From Pseudomonas oryzihabitans (GTDB lineage Bacteria; Pseudomonadota; Gammaproteobacteria; Pseudomonadales; Pseudomonadaceae), in assembly GCF_024652905.1 (NCBI RefSeq), contig NZ_CP102428.1:570501-634500 (forward strand): DNA of 64,000 nt, in the 5' to 3' direction. The translations under genes were made by a program, and so were the position numbers. Positions 49,213 through 57,907 of this stretch are shown here, one piece after another; the first letter of the stretch is position 1; every line of letters begins with the position of its first letter. The notes below the pieces were generated by a model. The model did not search any database, was not told the origin of the DNA, and was given only the letters and a program-made list of their open reading frames with translations.

Positions 49213-51240
49213 GCGGCCACCTGCCCTTGTCGACGGCTTTGCCTTACCTGGGCCGCCCTTGCCTTTCCCTTTTGACGTTTCGATGTTCACCAGGCCCTTG
49301 CAGTCGGGGTAGCGCAGGCAGGACCAGAAGTCGCCGCTCTTACCATTTCGCTGCGCCATTTTGCCCTGGCAGAGCGGACAGGACGGACCCTCGGGGACCT
49401 TGATGTTGAGCGTGGTCTGGCGGTACTGGGCGACCAGCTTGCCGATCCAGGCGCCTTGCTTGGCGATGAAGTCGTCCAGCTGCATGGTGCCGGCCTCGAT
49501 CATGTCCAGGGCCTGCTCCCAGATAGCGGTAGTGCCCGGGTCGGCCACTGCCGGCGGCACTGCGGCGATCAGCGAGACGCCGGCGTCGGATGCTCGCACT
49601 GCTTTGCCCTTCTTGAGCAGGAACTGACGATCAATCAGTCCCTGGATGATGCTGGCTCGGGTGGCCTCGGTGCCGATGCCCGTGGTCTCTTTGAGCTTGG
49701 CGGCCAGTCGCGGGTCGGTCACCAGCTTGGCCACGGTCTTCATCGCCTTGATGAGATCGCCTTCGGTGTAGGGCTTGGGTGGTTGCGTCTGTTGCGCCTT
49801 GAGCTGGGCCTGCTGCACCTGGGCGCGGGAGGCGTTCTGCAGCGGCGGTAGGATCTGCGAGCGGTCCTTCTCCTTGCTGTCCTCATCCTCATCCGCTGCA
49901 GGCGCGGCCTGGAACAACGTCTTCCAGCCCGGCACGACGATGCGCTTGCCCACCGCCCGCAACGCCACCTGGTTGCAGTCGAAATCAGCCACCGTCCGGT
50001 CGAACTCGTGGTGGGGCATGAACTGGGCGAGGTAGTGCGCGCGGATCAGGCTGTAGACCGCACGTTCCTTGTCGCTCATGGCCGCCAGGTTGGCGGGCTC
50101 CAGGGTCGGGATGATGCCGTGGTGAGCGGTGATCTTGGCGTCGTTCCAGGCACGCGAGCGTTGCGCCGGATCGATGCTGGTCAGCACCGGGACAATGGGC
50201 GGATCCGTCCGCCGGATCGCCTCGAGCACGGCCGGCACCTCCGGCAGCATGCTGGTGGGCAGGTAGCCGCAGTCGGTCCTTGGGTAGGTCGTCGCCTTGT
50301 GCGTCTCATACAACGCCTGGGCGACGTTCAGGGTCTCCTGGGCTCCGAGGCCGAGCTTCTTCGAGCAGATCTCCTGCAGCGTGCCCAGATCGAAGGGTAG
50401 GGGTGCCAGCTCCTTGACCCGGTCGGTCTCAACCGAAACCGCAATCGCGGTAGATCCCGCCGTGAGGCGCGCTTGCGCAGCTTGGGCATGGCGCTGGTCC
50501 AGGCAGCGCCCCTCGTCATCGGTGATGTCGCGGGCAGGTCGCCACTGGGCGGTGAAGGTCTGGCCGTTGGCGGCCAGCAGCACGTCCAGGCTCCAGAACG
50601 GCACAGGGACGAAGTGGGCGATCTCCCGATCGCGGTCGACCACCAGGCGCAGTGTAGGCGTCTGCACCCGTCCTACCGACAGCACCCCACTGTAGCCGGC
50701 CTGCCGGCCGAGGAGGGTGAACAGCCGGGTGAAATTCATGCCGATCAACCAGTCCGCCCGGGAGCGAGCCAGCGCCGAGTGATACATGGAGAAGGTTTCG
50801 GCCCCGGGCTTAAGGCTCGCCAGGGCCTGGCGGATCGAGGCGTCGTTGAGCGCCGAGAGCCACAGTCGCTGGACGGGGCCGCGGTAGCCGCAGTGCTCCA
50901 GCAGCTCGCGGGCGATCATCTCGCCCTCGCGATCGGCGTCGGTGGCGATGACCAGTTCGGTCGCTTCCTTGAGCACCGCCTTGACCGCCTTGAACTGACT
51001 GCTGGTCTTGGGCTTGACCTCGACCTTCCAGCTCGCCGGCAGGATCGGCAGCGCGTCCAGTGACCAGGACTTTAACTGCGGATCGTAGGCCTCGGGCGGC
51101 GCCTGCTCCAGGAGATGGCCGATCCCCCAGGTCACCACCACCCCGTGACCGCGAATGCAGCCCTCACCGCGCCCGGTGGCGCCGAGCACCCGGGCAATGT
51201 CTTTGCCCTGACTGGGCTTCTCGCACAAAAAAACTCGCAT
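49204..51240 (-). CDS. topB: DNA topoisomerase III of the ICE
   Basis: A 678-residue type IA topoisomerase. The start at 51240 gives the canonical RVFLCEKPSQGKDIARVLG. The Toprim acidic triad is in VIATDADREGEMIARE; the active-site Tyr is in TTYPRTDCGYLP; SVGRVQTPTLRLVVDRD and HHGIIPT are standard. The C-terminus has a Cys4 zinc finger (CPLCQG...CLRYPDC). It is the length usual for TopB-like enzymes of PAPI/PFGI ICEs, which resolve replication or transfer intermediates. Its GGTGAA ribosome site is buried in a 9-bp stem. Confidence 0.96.
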   Translation of the reverse strand: MRVFLCEKPSQGKDIARVLGATGRGEGCIRGHGVVVTWGIGHLLEQAPPEAYDPQLKSWSLDALPILPASWKVEVKPKTSSQFKAVKAVLKEATELVIATDADREGEMIARELLEHCGYRGPVQRLWLSALNDASIRQALASLKPGAETFSMYHSALARSRADWLIGMNFTRLFTLLGRQAGYSGVLSVGRVQTPTLRLVVDRDREIAHFVPVPFWSLDVLLAANGQTFTAQWRPARDITDDEGRCLDQRHAQAAQARLTAGSTAIAVSVETDRVKELAPLPFDLGTLQEICSKKLGLGAQETLNVAQALYETHKATTYPRTDCGYLPTSMLPEVPAVLEAIRRTDPPIVPVLTSIDPAQRSRAWNDAKITAHHGIIPTLEPANLAAMSDKERAVYSLIRAHYLAQFMPHHEFDRTVADFDCNQVALRAVGKRIVVPGWKTLFQAAPAADEDEDSKEKDRSQILPPLQNASRAQVQQAQLKAQQTQPPKPYTEGDLIKAMKTVAKLVTDPRLAAKLKETTGIGTEATRASIIQGLIDRQFLLKKGKAVRASDAGVSLIAAVPPAVADPGTTAIWEQALDMIEAGTMQLDDFIAKQGAWIGKLVAQYRQTTLNIKVPEGPSCPLCQGKMAQRNGKSGDFWSCLRYPDCKGLVNIETSKGKGKGGPGKAKPSTRAGGRSA

Positions 51241-51281
51241 GGGTTCACCTGTCCACCGCCACATGGCGTTCGGGTGAACCC
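51241..51281 (-). promoter_or_regulatory. stem burying the topB ribosome site
   Basis: Minus strand GGGTTCACC (51281-51273) pairs perfectly with GGTGAACCC (51249-51241), the latter being the ribosome site directly adjoining the ATG. An inner GCCA/TGGC pair lies in the loop. Confidence 0.72.
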
Positions 51282-51348
51282 TGCCAGAGGACTGACACGA
51301 CCTCAGCGGCTAACCGTATCCAGCCTCACGATGGTTTAGACGCGTCCT

Positions 51349-53241
51349 TCATTGCGTGACCTGGAAGACAGGCTCAAATAGTCCTTTCAACAGAAGGTTG
51401 CCCGCATCAACGAGGTGGTTGTCGTCGACATAAAGAGACTTCCCGTTCTTGGCCCCAAGGCACCGTTCCTCTGGGCAAAGCCTTGGCATGGGATCAAGCG
51501 TTCGAGCGTTACACGCTTGAGCAACCTCATCGATCATCTGCAACGAAGACCTGTTGGCTCGATAATAGTCTTCAACCGGAACACTGAAATCTGAGGAGCT
51601 AGCCATCAGGCGCTTTTGCAGCGCAGTCGCCTTATAGACGTTGAATGGCATCGTTGGAACGGGCTTGACCAGGAAGACAGGATGATCCTGTGCGATAGCG
51701 CAAACAGTTCGGCGGAATTGCTTGCTGTAAGCGTCATTCAGGGTAGATGTCCCCGGTTCATTTACGGAGGATATGTAGTGGCCGCTGGCCGGATCTCGGT
51801 ACAGCGAATATCGGTTGAAGATAACTACCGGTACGCCTTCGTAATCGGTCGCAAGCGTTTTCAGCCTTGCCTCTAGGAAGGTTTGGCATAGAGCCTGATC
51901 TTTCTTGTCACGCATCTCAAAGTCATTGAGCAAAGGACAACCGCCTTGAGCCCAGACTATGGCTGCTTCCGGGTTGTCTATTTGCAGGGCCGCAGCTGTG
52001 GCCTGTGCATGGCTGTCCCCGATCAATATGGCTCGAATGGCACCTTTGCCCATGATGCAGGTGGCGGTGCCCTGGCTATAGAAAGAGCAAGTTTGATCAA
52101 AAAGGCTGCTTTCATAGACGGGCGGGTGGTCGTCTCTTTGAGCTGCTCTCAAGTCTGGATGAGATTTAGCAAAGGTTGACAGCAAACTTGCCGCGACGAC
52201 GAATAGGGCCGTGAAGCCGACGTAATGAATGATAGAGCGTCCATGGGAGCTTCTAGACTTGAATCGTTGCTCAACCAGACGATATGAAAGCGAAGCCATT
52301 ACCAGGGTCAATCCTATGGCTGACGCTACCCATTTAGCATCGCTTAATTTGCCCATGAAGTAGAGGACGACAACGAGCGGCCAATGCCATAGATAGGCTG
52401 AATAGGAAATCTTGCCAAGCCACTGCACGGCGCTCAAGCGGTACACCTTGGATTCGGCTGCAGCGATGATGATCAGTGCAGTGCCGGCTACAGGTAGGAT
52501 GGCTAGGTACCCAGGCCAGTTATCCGCTGGATTCAGGAGTGCTATCGACGCAGCGATTGCTGCGTAACCGACCACTAGTGGATACGCCTTGGCGTGTGCG
52601 GCGATTTTATCCTTCACGACGAAGGCCAGGCCGCCAGCCAGCATTTCAAAAGCGCGTGTCGGTAGTAGATAGAAAGCCTTAGAAGGCGCTAACGGAGTTA
52701 AGTAGCAAGATAGCGCGTAGGAAAGACCGCATAGAGCGGCGAGAGTGATCGGTGTGGCTTTAGGAGGCGCCGTCTTCCGCAGACCCAAGAGTATCAGCGG
52801 GTATAGCAGGTAGAACTGCCATTCAGCTGATAATGACCAGGTATGCAGCAGCCAATGCTCATTGATCGGGGCCTGAAAATAATCACCATCACGAGCCAGC
52901 TCGAAATTACTGAAAAATAGAAGGCTGGATTTTATATCTCGAATCAAAGATCTGAGGTCGTCATTCGGTAGCGCGTAGAAACCAAATGCTAGAAGCACTG
53001 TACACAGCACAGCTAATGCAGGAATGATCCGTCTAGCCCGATGTTGGTAAAACTGCAAAAGAGAGAAGCTGTTTTTTTCGAAGCCCGACAATATGATGCT
53101 GGTCATTAAAAAGCCGGATATGACGAAAAATATATCAACGCCAATAAAGCCAGAGTCGAATCCTGGGACTTTGAAGTGAAAGAGGGTGACTAGGGAGACG
53201 GCCAGTGCGCGGAGCGCGTTTATGTCACTGCGAAATTTCAT
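51349..53241 (-). CDS. OafA/YrhL-type acyltransferase with C-terminal SGNH domain
   Basis: A 630-residue membrane protein. It opens RSDINALRALAVSLVTLFHF with the conserved His, then GFDSGFIGVDIFFVISGFLMT; about ten membrane helices follow to about residue 350. The C-terminal SGNH esterase/transferase domain has ILIGDSHAQATAAAL and DDNHLVDAG. Such two-domain enzymes O-acetylate surface sugars such as O-antigen. The gene is AT-richer than its neighbours and separates topB from the pilus operon, so it is probably cargo that may change phage receptors. Confidence 0.92.
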   Translation of the reverse strand: MKFRSDINALRALAVSLVTLFHFKVPGFDSGFIGVDIFFVISGFLMTSIILSGFEKNSFSLLQFYQHRARRIIPALAVLCTVLLAFGFYALPNDDLRSLIRDIKSSLLFFSNFELARDGDYFQAPINEHWLLHTWSLSAEWQFYLLYPLILLGLRKTAPPKATPITLAALCGLSYALSCYLTPLAPSKAFYLLPTRAFEMLAGGLAFVVKDKIAAHAKAYPLVVGYAAIAASIALLNPADNWPGYLAILPVAGTALIIIAAAESKVYRLSAVQWLGKISYSAYLWHWPLVVVLYFMGKLSDAKWVASAIGLTLVMASLSYRLVEQRFKSRSSHGRSIIHYVGFTALFVVAASLLSTFAKSHPDLRAAQRDDHPPVYESSLFDQTCSFYSQGTATCIMGKGAIRAILIGDSHAQATAAALQIDNPEAAIVWAQGGCPLLNDFEMRDKKDQALCQTFLEARLKTLATDYEGVPVVIFNRYSLYRDPASGHYISSVNEPGTSTLNDAYSKQFRRTVCAIAQDHPVFLVKPVPTMPFNVYKATALQKRLMASSSDFSVPVEDYYRANRSSLQMIDEVAQACNARTLDPMPRLCPEERCLGAKNGKSLYVDDNHLVDAGNLLLKGLFEPVFQVTQ

Positions 53242-53444
53242 GTTCTTCCTTGCAGATTGCTACCGGTGGTTGCTTTGCAGCACTCACCGGAGTTGAAGCA
53301 TGGCATCGCTACAGCGGCGGGCAGACCTTCGATTGGATAGCTTTCATCAAGGAGATGAAGTGCCGCAGCCGTCATGCCTCCCCCCGGGGCGAGAATTAAG
53401 CATTGTAGATGACCGCGCTAGAGCAGGGGGAGAGACATCGGCGC

Positions 53445-53882
53445 TCAACGATAGGCTACGGCCGCCCCAGTGGGCACTGCAGCGGGCAGGACGATGCCGG
53501 TTGCACCTCCCGTAGGGCTTATTAGCTGGCCGCCTGAGGCATAACCAACCGCGGTGGATTCCGTGAGCTCACTCAGTGCCGTGACCAGTCCAGTAGGCGG
53601 CGTCGGGTAGTAGGTGTAACTGGAGCCAGCTTGAACATAGCCGCTCACACCCGGAGCGTGTATCCACCACGTTGGCAACGCTAGTGCCGAATCTGCTGGA
53701 ACGCCGTTGGCGCCAGGATTGCTGTAGGCGTACTCGGCTAGGGCGTTGCGATAGATCAGCAGATTGTGAGCCAAAGCTGAGACATCGACGGCGAGACGTC
53801 TCGCATCCCCACGATTGACGATGTCCGTCAGAGTGCCCATGGCGATCAGGCCAACTAAGAGGATAATCCAGAGAATGGGCAT
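53445..53882 (-). CDS. pilM2: PilM-type thin pilus biogenesis protein
   Basis: A 145-residue protein with a single N-terminal membrane segment (ILWIILLVGLIAMGTL) and a periplasmic part with AHNLLIYRNALAEYAYSNPGANG, as in PilM of R64 and PAPI-1. It is the last gene of the pilus operon, the position of pilM2 in PAPI-1. Needed for conjugative type IVB pilus assembly in relatives. Confidence 0.85.
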   Translation of the reverse strand: MPILWIILLVGLIAMGTLTDIVNRGDARRLAVDVSALAHNLLIYRNALAEYAYSNPGANGVPADSALALPTWWIHAPGVSGYVQAGSSYTYYPTPPTGLVTALSELTESTAVGYASGGQLISPTGGATGIVLPAAVPTGAAVAYR

Positions 53883-53902
53883 GACTTAACCTTGGTGGTG
53901 AA

Positions 53903-55318
53903 TCAGGATTTGGCGCAGACGTAACGGTTCTTGTCGCCTTCTTCAACCAGCCAGTGCACCAGATAGTATCCCGAAGGGCAGACCCCGCAGTATGGATCCA
54001 TGCCTTGGCAGCGGATGTTCCCATCCCAACCGCAGTAGTTGGTTGCCATGCCACAGATTGTCCCTGAGACATCAGAGGCCATCGGCTTCCACAACCCATT
54101 TTGGCAAGACAGAAGTTTCCCTGCGCCATCGCGGCTCACTAGGCCATTCGGGTTGCAGCCATAGTTTTCATTAGCGGTGCCGTTTAGCTGAAGGTATTCA
54201 CCGACGTAGGTACGCCCTTCCGAGAACAGGCTATTGCCGCGCATTTGCCCCGGCGTGTACACGTTCTTTCCTGCATAGGCCCTGATCCAGTCGCTATCGG
54301 TCATGTGCCAGCCGCCACCCCATTTTTCGCTGTACCAGCCGGTGTCCCCTCGGGTCCTGAACCAGCCTGTGGTGTAGGTTTCTCCCGACATGCTGGCAGT
54401 GACGCCCTGGACGTTGCCGCGGGCGTACATCGAGCCGGTGGTGACGTCTCCTGTCACAGCGACACTGCCGCCGACTGTTGCATTGCCATTCATCGAGGCA
54501 TTGCCCTGCAGGTACATGGATCCAGCCCGCAGGTCGCCGCCGGCGGTGACTGTGCCATTGAGGTTCACGTTGCCGCTGGCATTGACGTTGCGGCCGGCAT
54601 TCACGTCGCCAGAAATGCTGGCGGTACCCGAGGCGGTGATATTGGCCGCGTTGTTCAGGTCGTTACCGCCCATGTTCAGCGCGGTGTTCATCCGGTTCAG
54701 CTCCGGCTTGCCGGCGATGGCATTGCGGTAGAGGTAGTCGTTGGCCAGGGTGCCGTCCTGAAGGAATAAGGCACTGGCGGTATGGCCCGCGCCCGGATTC
54801 ACACCGTAGTTGCTGAGCGTAAGCGACCAGCCTCCACGCACGCCCTGGACGATGCCGGTGTTGGCGACTGGGACGAAGCCACCCGGAGCGCCGAGATTTT
54901 CGGCGATTTCACGAGTACCCATCTCATCGATGGTCTGGCCACCGATGGTGAGCACAATAGATTCGAGCTGGTTGGTGCCCACCCTTCTGGCGAGCACGAC
55001 GAAGGTCTGACCGAAAGCATTGGTGTCAATGAAGCCAGCGGGGAGGTAATTGGTGTTGCGCAGCATCGCCGGCGTGATCTGCGCTGGCGTCGTGGAGCCG
55101 GCCGCGGCGTAGACCGTGGCGAAGTTGTCCTTGAGGTACTTGGCCGCGGCATCCGCTACCTGCTTTTGCTGGTCGGCCGCGATCTGGTAGTTCTGGGAGT
55201 CCATGCGGTTCATCAACTGGTTGATGCCGATCCCCGCCAGGATCGACAACACGATCAGGCCAAACAGCACTTCCACGGCGATGAAGCCGGCCTGCCTTAC
55301 GTTAGCTTGCGCGCTCAT
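53903..55318 (-). CDS. pilV2: PilV-type minor pilin / tip adhesin
   Basis: A 471-residue protein. The start at 55318 overlaps the pilT2 stop (ATGA). It has a prepilin signal (RQAG|FIAVEVLFGLIVLSILAG). The middle holds about ten short Gly/Asn repeats of the form SGNVNLNGTVTAGGDLRAGS, likely a beta-helix stalk. The Cys-rich C-terminus (CGMATNYCGWDGNIRCQG...CGVCPSGYY) is the probable recipient-binding part. No shufflon repeats or Rci recombinase are near, so the tip seems fixed. Confidence 0.9.
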   Translation of the reverse strand: MSAQANVRQAGFIAVEVLFGLIVLSILAGIGINQLMNRMDSQNYQIAADQQKQVADAAAKYLKDNFATVYAAAGSTTPAQITPAMLRNTNYLPAGFIDTNAFGQTFVVLARRVGTNQLESIVLTIGGQTIDEMGTREIAENLGAPGGFVPVANTGIVQGVRGGWSLTLSNYGVNPGAGHTASALFLQDGTLANDYLYRNAIAGKPELNRMNTALNMGGNDLNNAANITASGTASISGDVNAGRNVNASGNVNLNGTVTAGGDLRAGSMYLQGNASMNGNATVGGSVAVTGDVTTGSMYARGNVQGVTASMSGETYTTGWFRTRGDTGWYSEKWGGGWHMTDSDWIRAYAGKNVYTPGQMRGNSLFSEGRTYVGEYLQLNGTANENYGCNPNGLVSRDGAGKLLSCQNGLWKPMASDVSGTICGMATNYCGWDGNIRCQGMDPYCGVCPSGYYLVHWLVEEGDKNRYVCAKS

Positions 55319-56250
55319 GCCCACAGACTCCTGGTGGATTGGTTTTCGATGTCCTGATCCAGGCTCGATATTTCATTCTTGCGGATCTTCTCCCGGATGG
55401 CGGGGCCGTCCGCCTCGGTCAGCAGCAGGCTGCGTACCTTGAGGATGCGGCGATCCTTCTGGGTCTCCAGCGTTTGCGCCACGACGGCGACCAGGCCCTG
55501 GGCCAGGATCTCGCGGGCGTTCTTGATCTCGTTGCTGGCAAGCGCCAAGACGCGATCAAGGGCCTGTGTCGGACTGCCGGCGTGGAAGGTACAGACGACG
55601 AAGACGCCGTTGATGGCGGCGCGCACAGCCTGGACAGCTGCAGCGGTGTCGCGGATCTCGCCGATCAGGATCATGTCGGCGCCCGTGCGTAACGCCCGTA
55701 GCAAGGCCTCTTCGTAGCCACCTGTGCGGCGGGACACCTGCATCTGAATGCAGCGTCCCTGCCCGTGCAGCCCGTTTAGGTTCGTTTCGGGAGGATCCTC
55801 GATCGCCAGCGCGGTACCGCCGCATTCCTGCAGGCGAGCCGCAATCAGGGACGCAGCGCTGCTGGTCTTGCCAGTACCCATCTCGCCGCAGAAGACGACC
55901 AAGCCACGCACCTGGTCATTGAGCATGGCGTTGGCCAGTGGCTCGGGGAAACCAAGCAGGTGGAAGGGGCGGATCTGTGCATTGGATTTTCGAATGATGA
56001 AGACGTCTTGAGCGAAGGCGTCCTTGATCTGGGTCACCCGCAGAACAATGCCGTCTTGGACCAGCGAGAATTCAGGGTCTCCATGATCAAGGATTGTGGC
56101 CAGGCACTGCTCACGCAGTGCCTGCAGCTCATCACCCCAGGAGGCAGGCGCGCTGTCGCGCCGGCTTCCAGAGCCGTCCAGCCCCTTTACATCGGAGAAA
56201 TCCGGTCCGAGAAAAAGATCGACGAAATTGGCTTGCGTGATCAGGCTCAT
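55315..56250 (-). CDS. pilT2: PilT2-type pilus ATPase
   Basis: A 311-residue secretion-type ATPase. Walker A is FCGEMGTGKTSSA, the Asp box LAIEDPPETN, Walker B GADMILIGEIRDTAAA and the His box VVCTFHAGSP. It is shorter than PilQ2 and, in PAPI-1, is thought to be the retraction-type motor. Located between pilS2 and pilV2 as in PAPI-1. Confidence 0.9.
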   Translation of the reverse strand: MSLITQANFVDLFLGPDFSDVKGLDGSGSRRDSAPASWGDELQALREQCLATILDHGDPEFSLVQDGIVLRVTQIKDAFAQDVFIIRKSNAQIRPFHLLGFPEPLANAMLNDQVRGLVVFCGEMGTGKTSSAASLIAARLQECGGTALAIEDPPETNLNGLHGQGRCIQMQVSRRTGGYEEALLRALRTGADMILIGEIRDTAAAVQAVRAAINGVFVVCTFHAGSPTQALDRVLALASNEIKNAREILAQGLVAVVAQTLETQKDRRILKVRSLLLTEADGPAIREKIRKNEISSLDQDIENQSTRSLWA

Positions 56251-56256
56251 ACCGGC

Positions 56257-56781
56257 TCAGTAGGCGGTCCAAGCGACGATGTTGCTGTCCTTGCTGCAGC
56301 CGCTCGAGGCGGTCGCGGAATCGACCTCGCCGGTGATCGCGGTACCGCCGTTGATGGTGGTCGTCACCTTGGTGCCCCGGCTGATCTTGGTGGCCAACGT
56401 TGCACAGGCATCCGCCGGAAGACCGTTTTCGGTCACGGTGAAGGTCATGCCACCGGATACAACGGTGACGGCGCCGTTCCAGCTGTTGTAAAGGTTCGAG
56501 CCCGACTGACTCATGCTCGGCAGGCCCTTGGTGGTGACCAGCTGGGAGATCAGGTTCGTGCCAGACGTGCCATAGCCGGAGCTACTTTTGAGCTTGCGTG
56601 TATTGGCGATTAGGGTACCGACGTTGGACTGCTCGGTACTGACATCAGAGCTGCCGAGCAGGCCCAGCCCGGCCGATACGGCCCCGGCGATGCCCAGGGC
56701 TACGACGATAAGCACGAACAGGGTGCTCAGCTCCAAGAAACCACGTTGACGGCGACTGCCGGAAAAACTTTGGGTACGCAT
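56257..56781 (-). CDS. pilS2: PilS2 major type IVB pilin
   Basis: A 174-residue prepilin. The start at 56781 follows AGGAAG and gives a 14-residue leader ending RRQRG, cut before FLELSTLFVLIVVALGIAGA. The mature pilin has a conserved Cys pair (DACATL...SGCSKDS) and TNLISQLVTTKGLPSM. An in-frame GTG at 56796 would add five residues. It polymerises into the conjugative pilus needed for ICE transfer in PAPI-1. Confidence 0.92.
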   Translation of the reverse strand: MRTQSFSGSRRQRGFLELSTLFVLIVVALGIAGAVSAGLGLLGSSDVSTEQSNVGTLIANTRKLKSSSGYGTSGTNLISQLVTTKGLPSMSQSGSNLYNSWNGAVTVVSGGMTFTVTENGLPADACATLATKISRGTKVTTTINGGTAITGEVDSATASSGCSKDSNIVAWTAY

Positions 56782-56815
56782 CTGCGACTTCCTCACTGCA
56801 GGGGGTTGGGTTGAA

Positions 56816-57907
56816 TCAGCGGTGTATGTTTGAGGTGACGGCTTCTTGCATGCCGTAGGTGCCCAGCAGCACCAGGATCATTAGCGACCCCATGGCGATG
56901 GCTGAGAGGGTCAGCATGGACTTGCTGTAACGCCCCACGATCTTGAGTGACTGCTCCAGCCAACGGATGCTGAAACGGTGAATGGCCTCGGAGAATCCCT
57001 TGCGGGTGGCCAGCACGCAGAGGAACTGGACGGCCGTCTTGTCCGGAAAGTCGTGTCCGGCCAGGCGCAGCGCTTCACCGAAATTCTTGCCCATCCGCAC
57101 GCCGTAGATGGCTGCCACCAGGCGCTCGCGCAGCCAGGGCTTGGCGCCGCGCAAGAGAGACTCCAGGGCCTCGACCTGGTTGATGTTGGCCTTGAGCATC
57201 ACGGAGATGTTGAGCAGGAAGGTGGAGCCGTGAAGGGCTTTGTAGATCGACCATGGCGGCAGATCCTCAAGCTTCACCCGCAGCGGACCGGTGAAGTAGG
57301 GCAGCGTTGTAATGATGACGATCAGCAGGACTACCAGCGTAATGAGCGTGAGCGTTCCCCATTGCTGAACGAAGGTGGCGAGGAGATAGAGCACACGCGG
57401 TGCACCGGACCAGCTGTCCGGGTTCGATGCTCGCGTCATGGCCGGCACCATGCGGGTTGCCACAACGTGTAGCAGATACGCCATCAGGGCCCAGATAAAG
57501 CAGGGGTACAGCGTCGTGCTCACGACCAGCGAGCCAATCTGGCTGCGCGCCTCGATCATGCGGACGCAATCCAGGAAGGCCTGGACCAGGGCGCCGGAAC
57601 GCTCGCCGGCGCCGATGATCGCGGCTTCCTGGTAGGGCATCCATTTCTGGCAGGCCTCGGCCAAGGATTTGCCGTTGCGAACGCCTTGGACCATGCCCGC
57701 GCTGGCCAGCGCCACCGGGTGACGCGGCTTTTTGCCGTTGTCGCTATAGATCCCACGAACCTCGTCCAGGGCCTGGTCGATACCAACGCCGTTCTCGATC
57801 AGCGCGCAGAGGCTTTCGTAGAACTGGATTCGCTCCTTGCTCCCGAATTGCTTGGCGTAAAAGGTATCGGCGAAGGTGCTGAAGCTATCCAGGACCCTAC
57901 TGATCAT
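56816..57907 (-). CDS. pilR2: PilR2 inner-membrane platform protein
   Basis: A 363-residue GspF/PilC-like protein with three membrane helices (about 135-155, 185-205, 335-358) and duplicated cytoplasmic domains. Conserved pieces include FYESLCALIENGVGIDQAL, GAGERSGALVQAFLDCVRMI and SLLRGAKPWLRERL. It anchors the PilQ2 motor. It overlaps pilQ2 by 11 nt. Confidence 0.92.
   Translation of the reverse strand: MISRVLDSFSTFADTFYAKQFGSKERIQFYESLCALIENGVGIDQALDEVRGIYSDNGKKPRHPVALASAGMVQGVRNGKSLAEACQKWMPYQEAAIIGAGERSGALVQAFLDCVRMIEARSQIGSLVVSTTLYPCFIWALMAYLLHVVATRMVPAMTRASNPDSWSGAPRVLYLLATFVQQWGTLTLITLVVLLIVIITTLPYFTGPLRVKLEDLPPWSIYKALHGSTFLLNISVMLKANINQVEALESLLRGAKPWLRERLVAAIYGVRMGKNFGEALRLAGHDFPDKTAVQFLCVLATRKGFSEAIHRFSIRWLEQSLKIVGRYSKSMLTLSAIAMGSLMILVLLGTYGMQEAVTSNIHR

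Noticed and set aside
53903-55318. R64-type shufflon at the pilV end
   Set aside because: No sfx-like inverted repeats, no alternate C-terminal frames and no Rci recombinase nearby.
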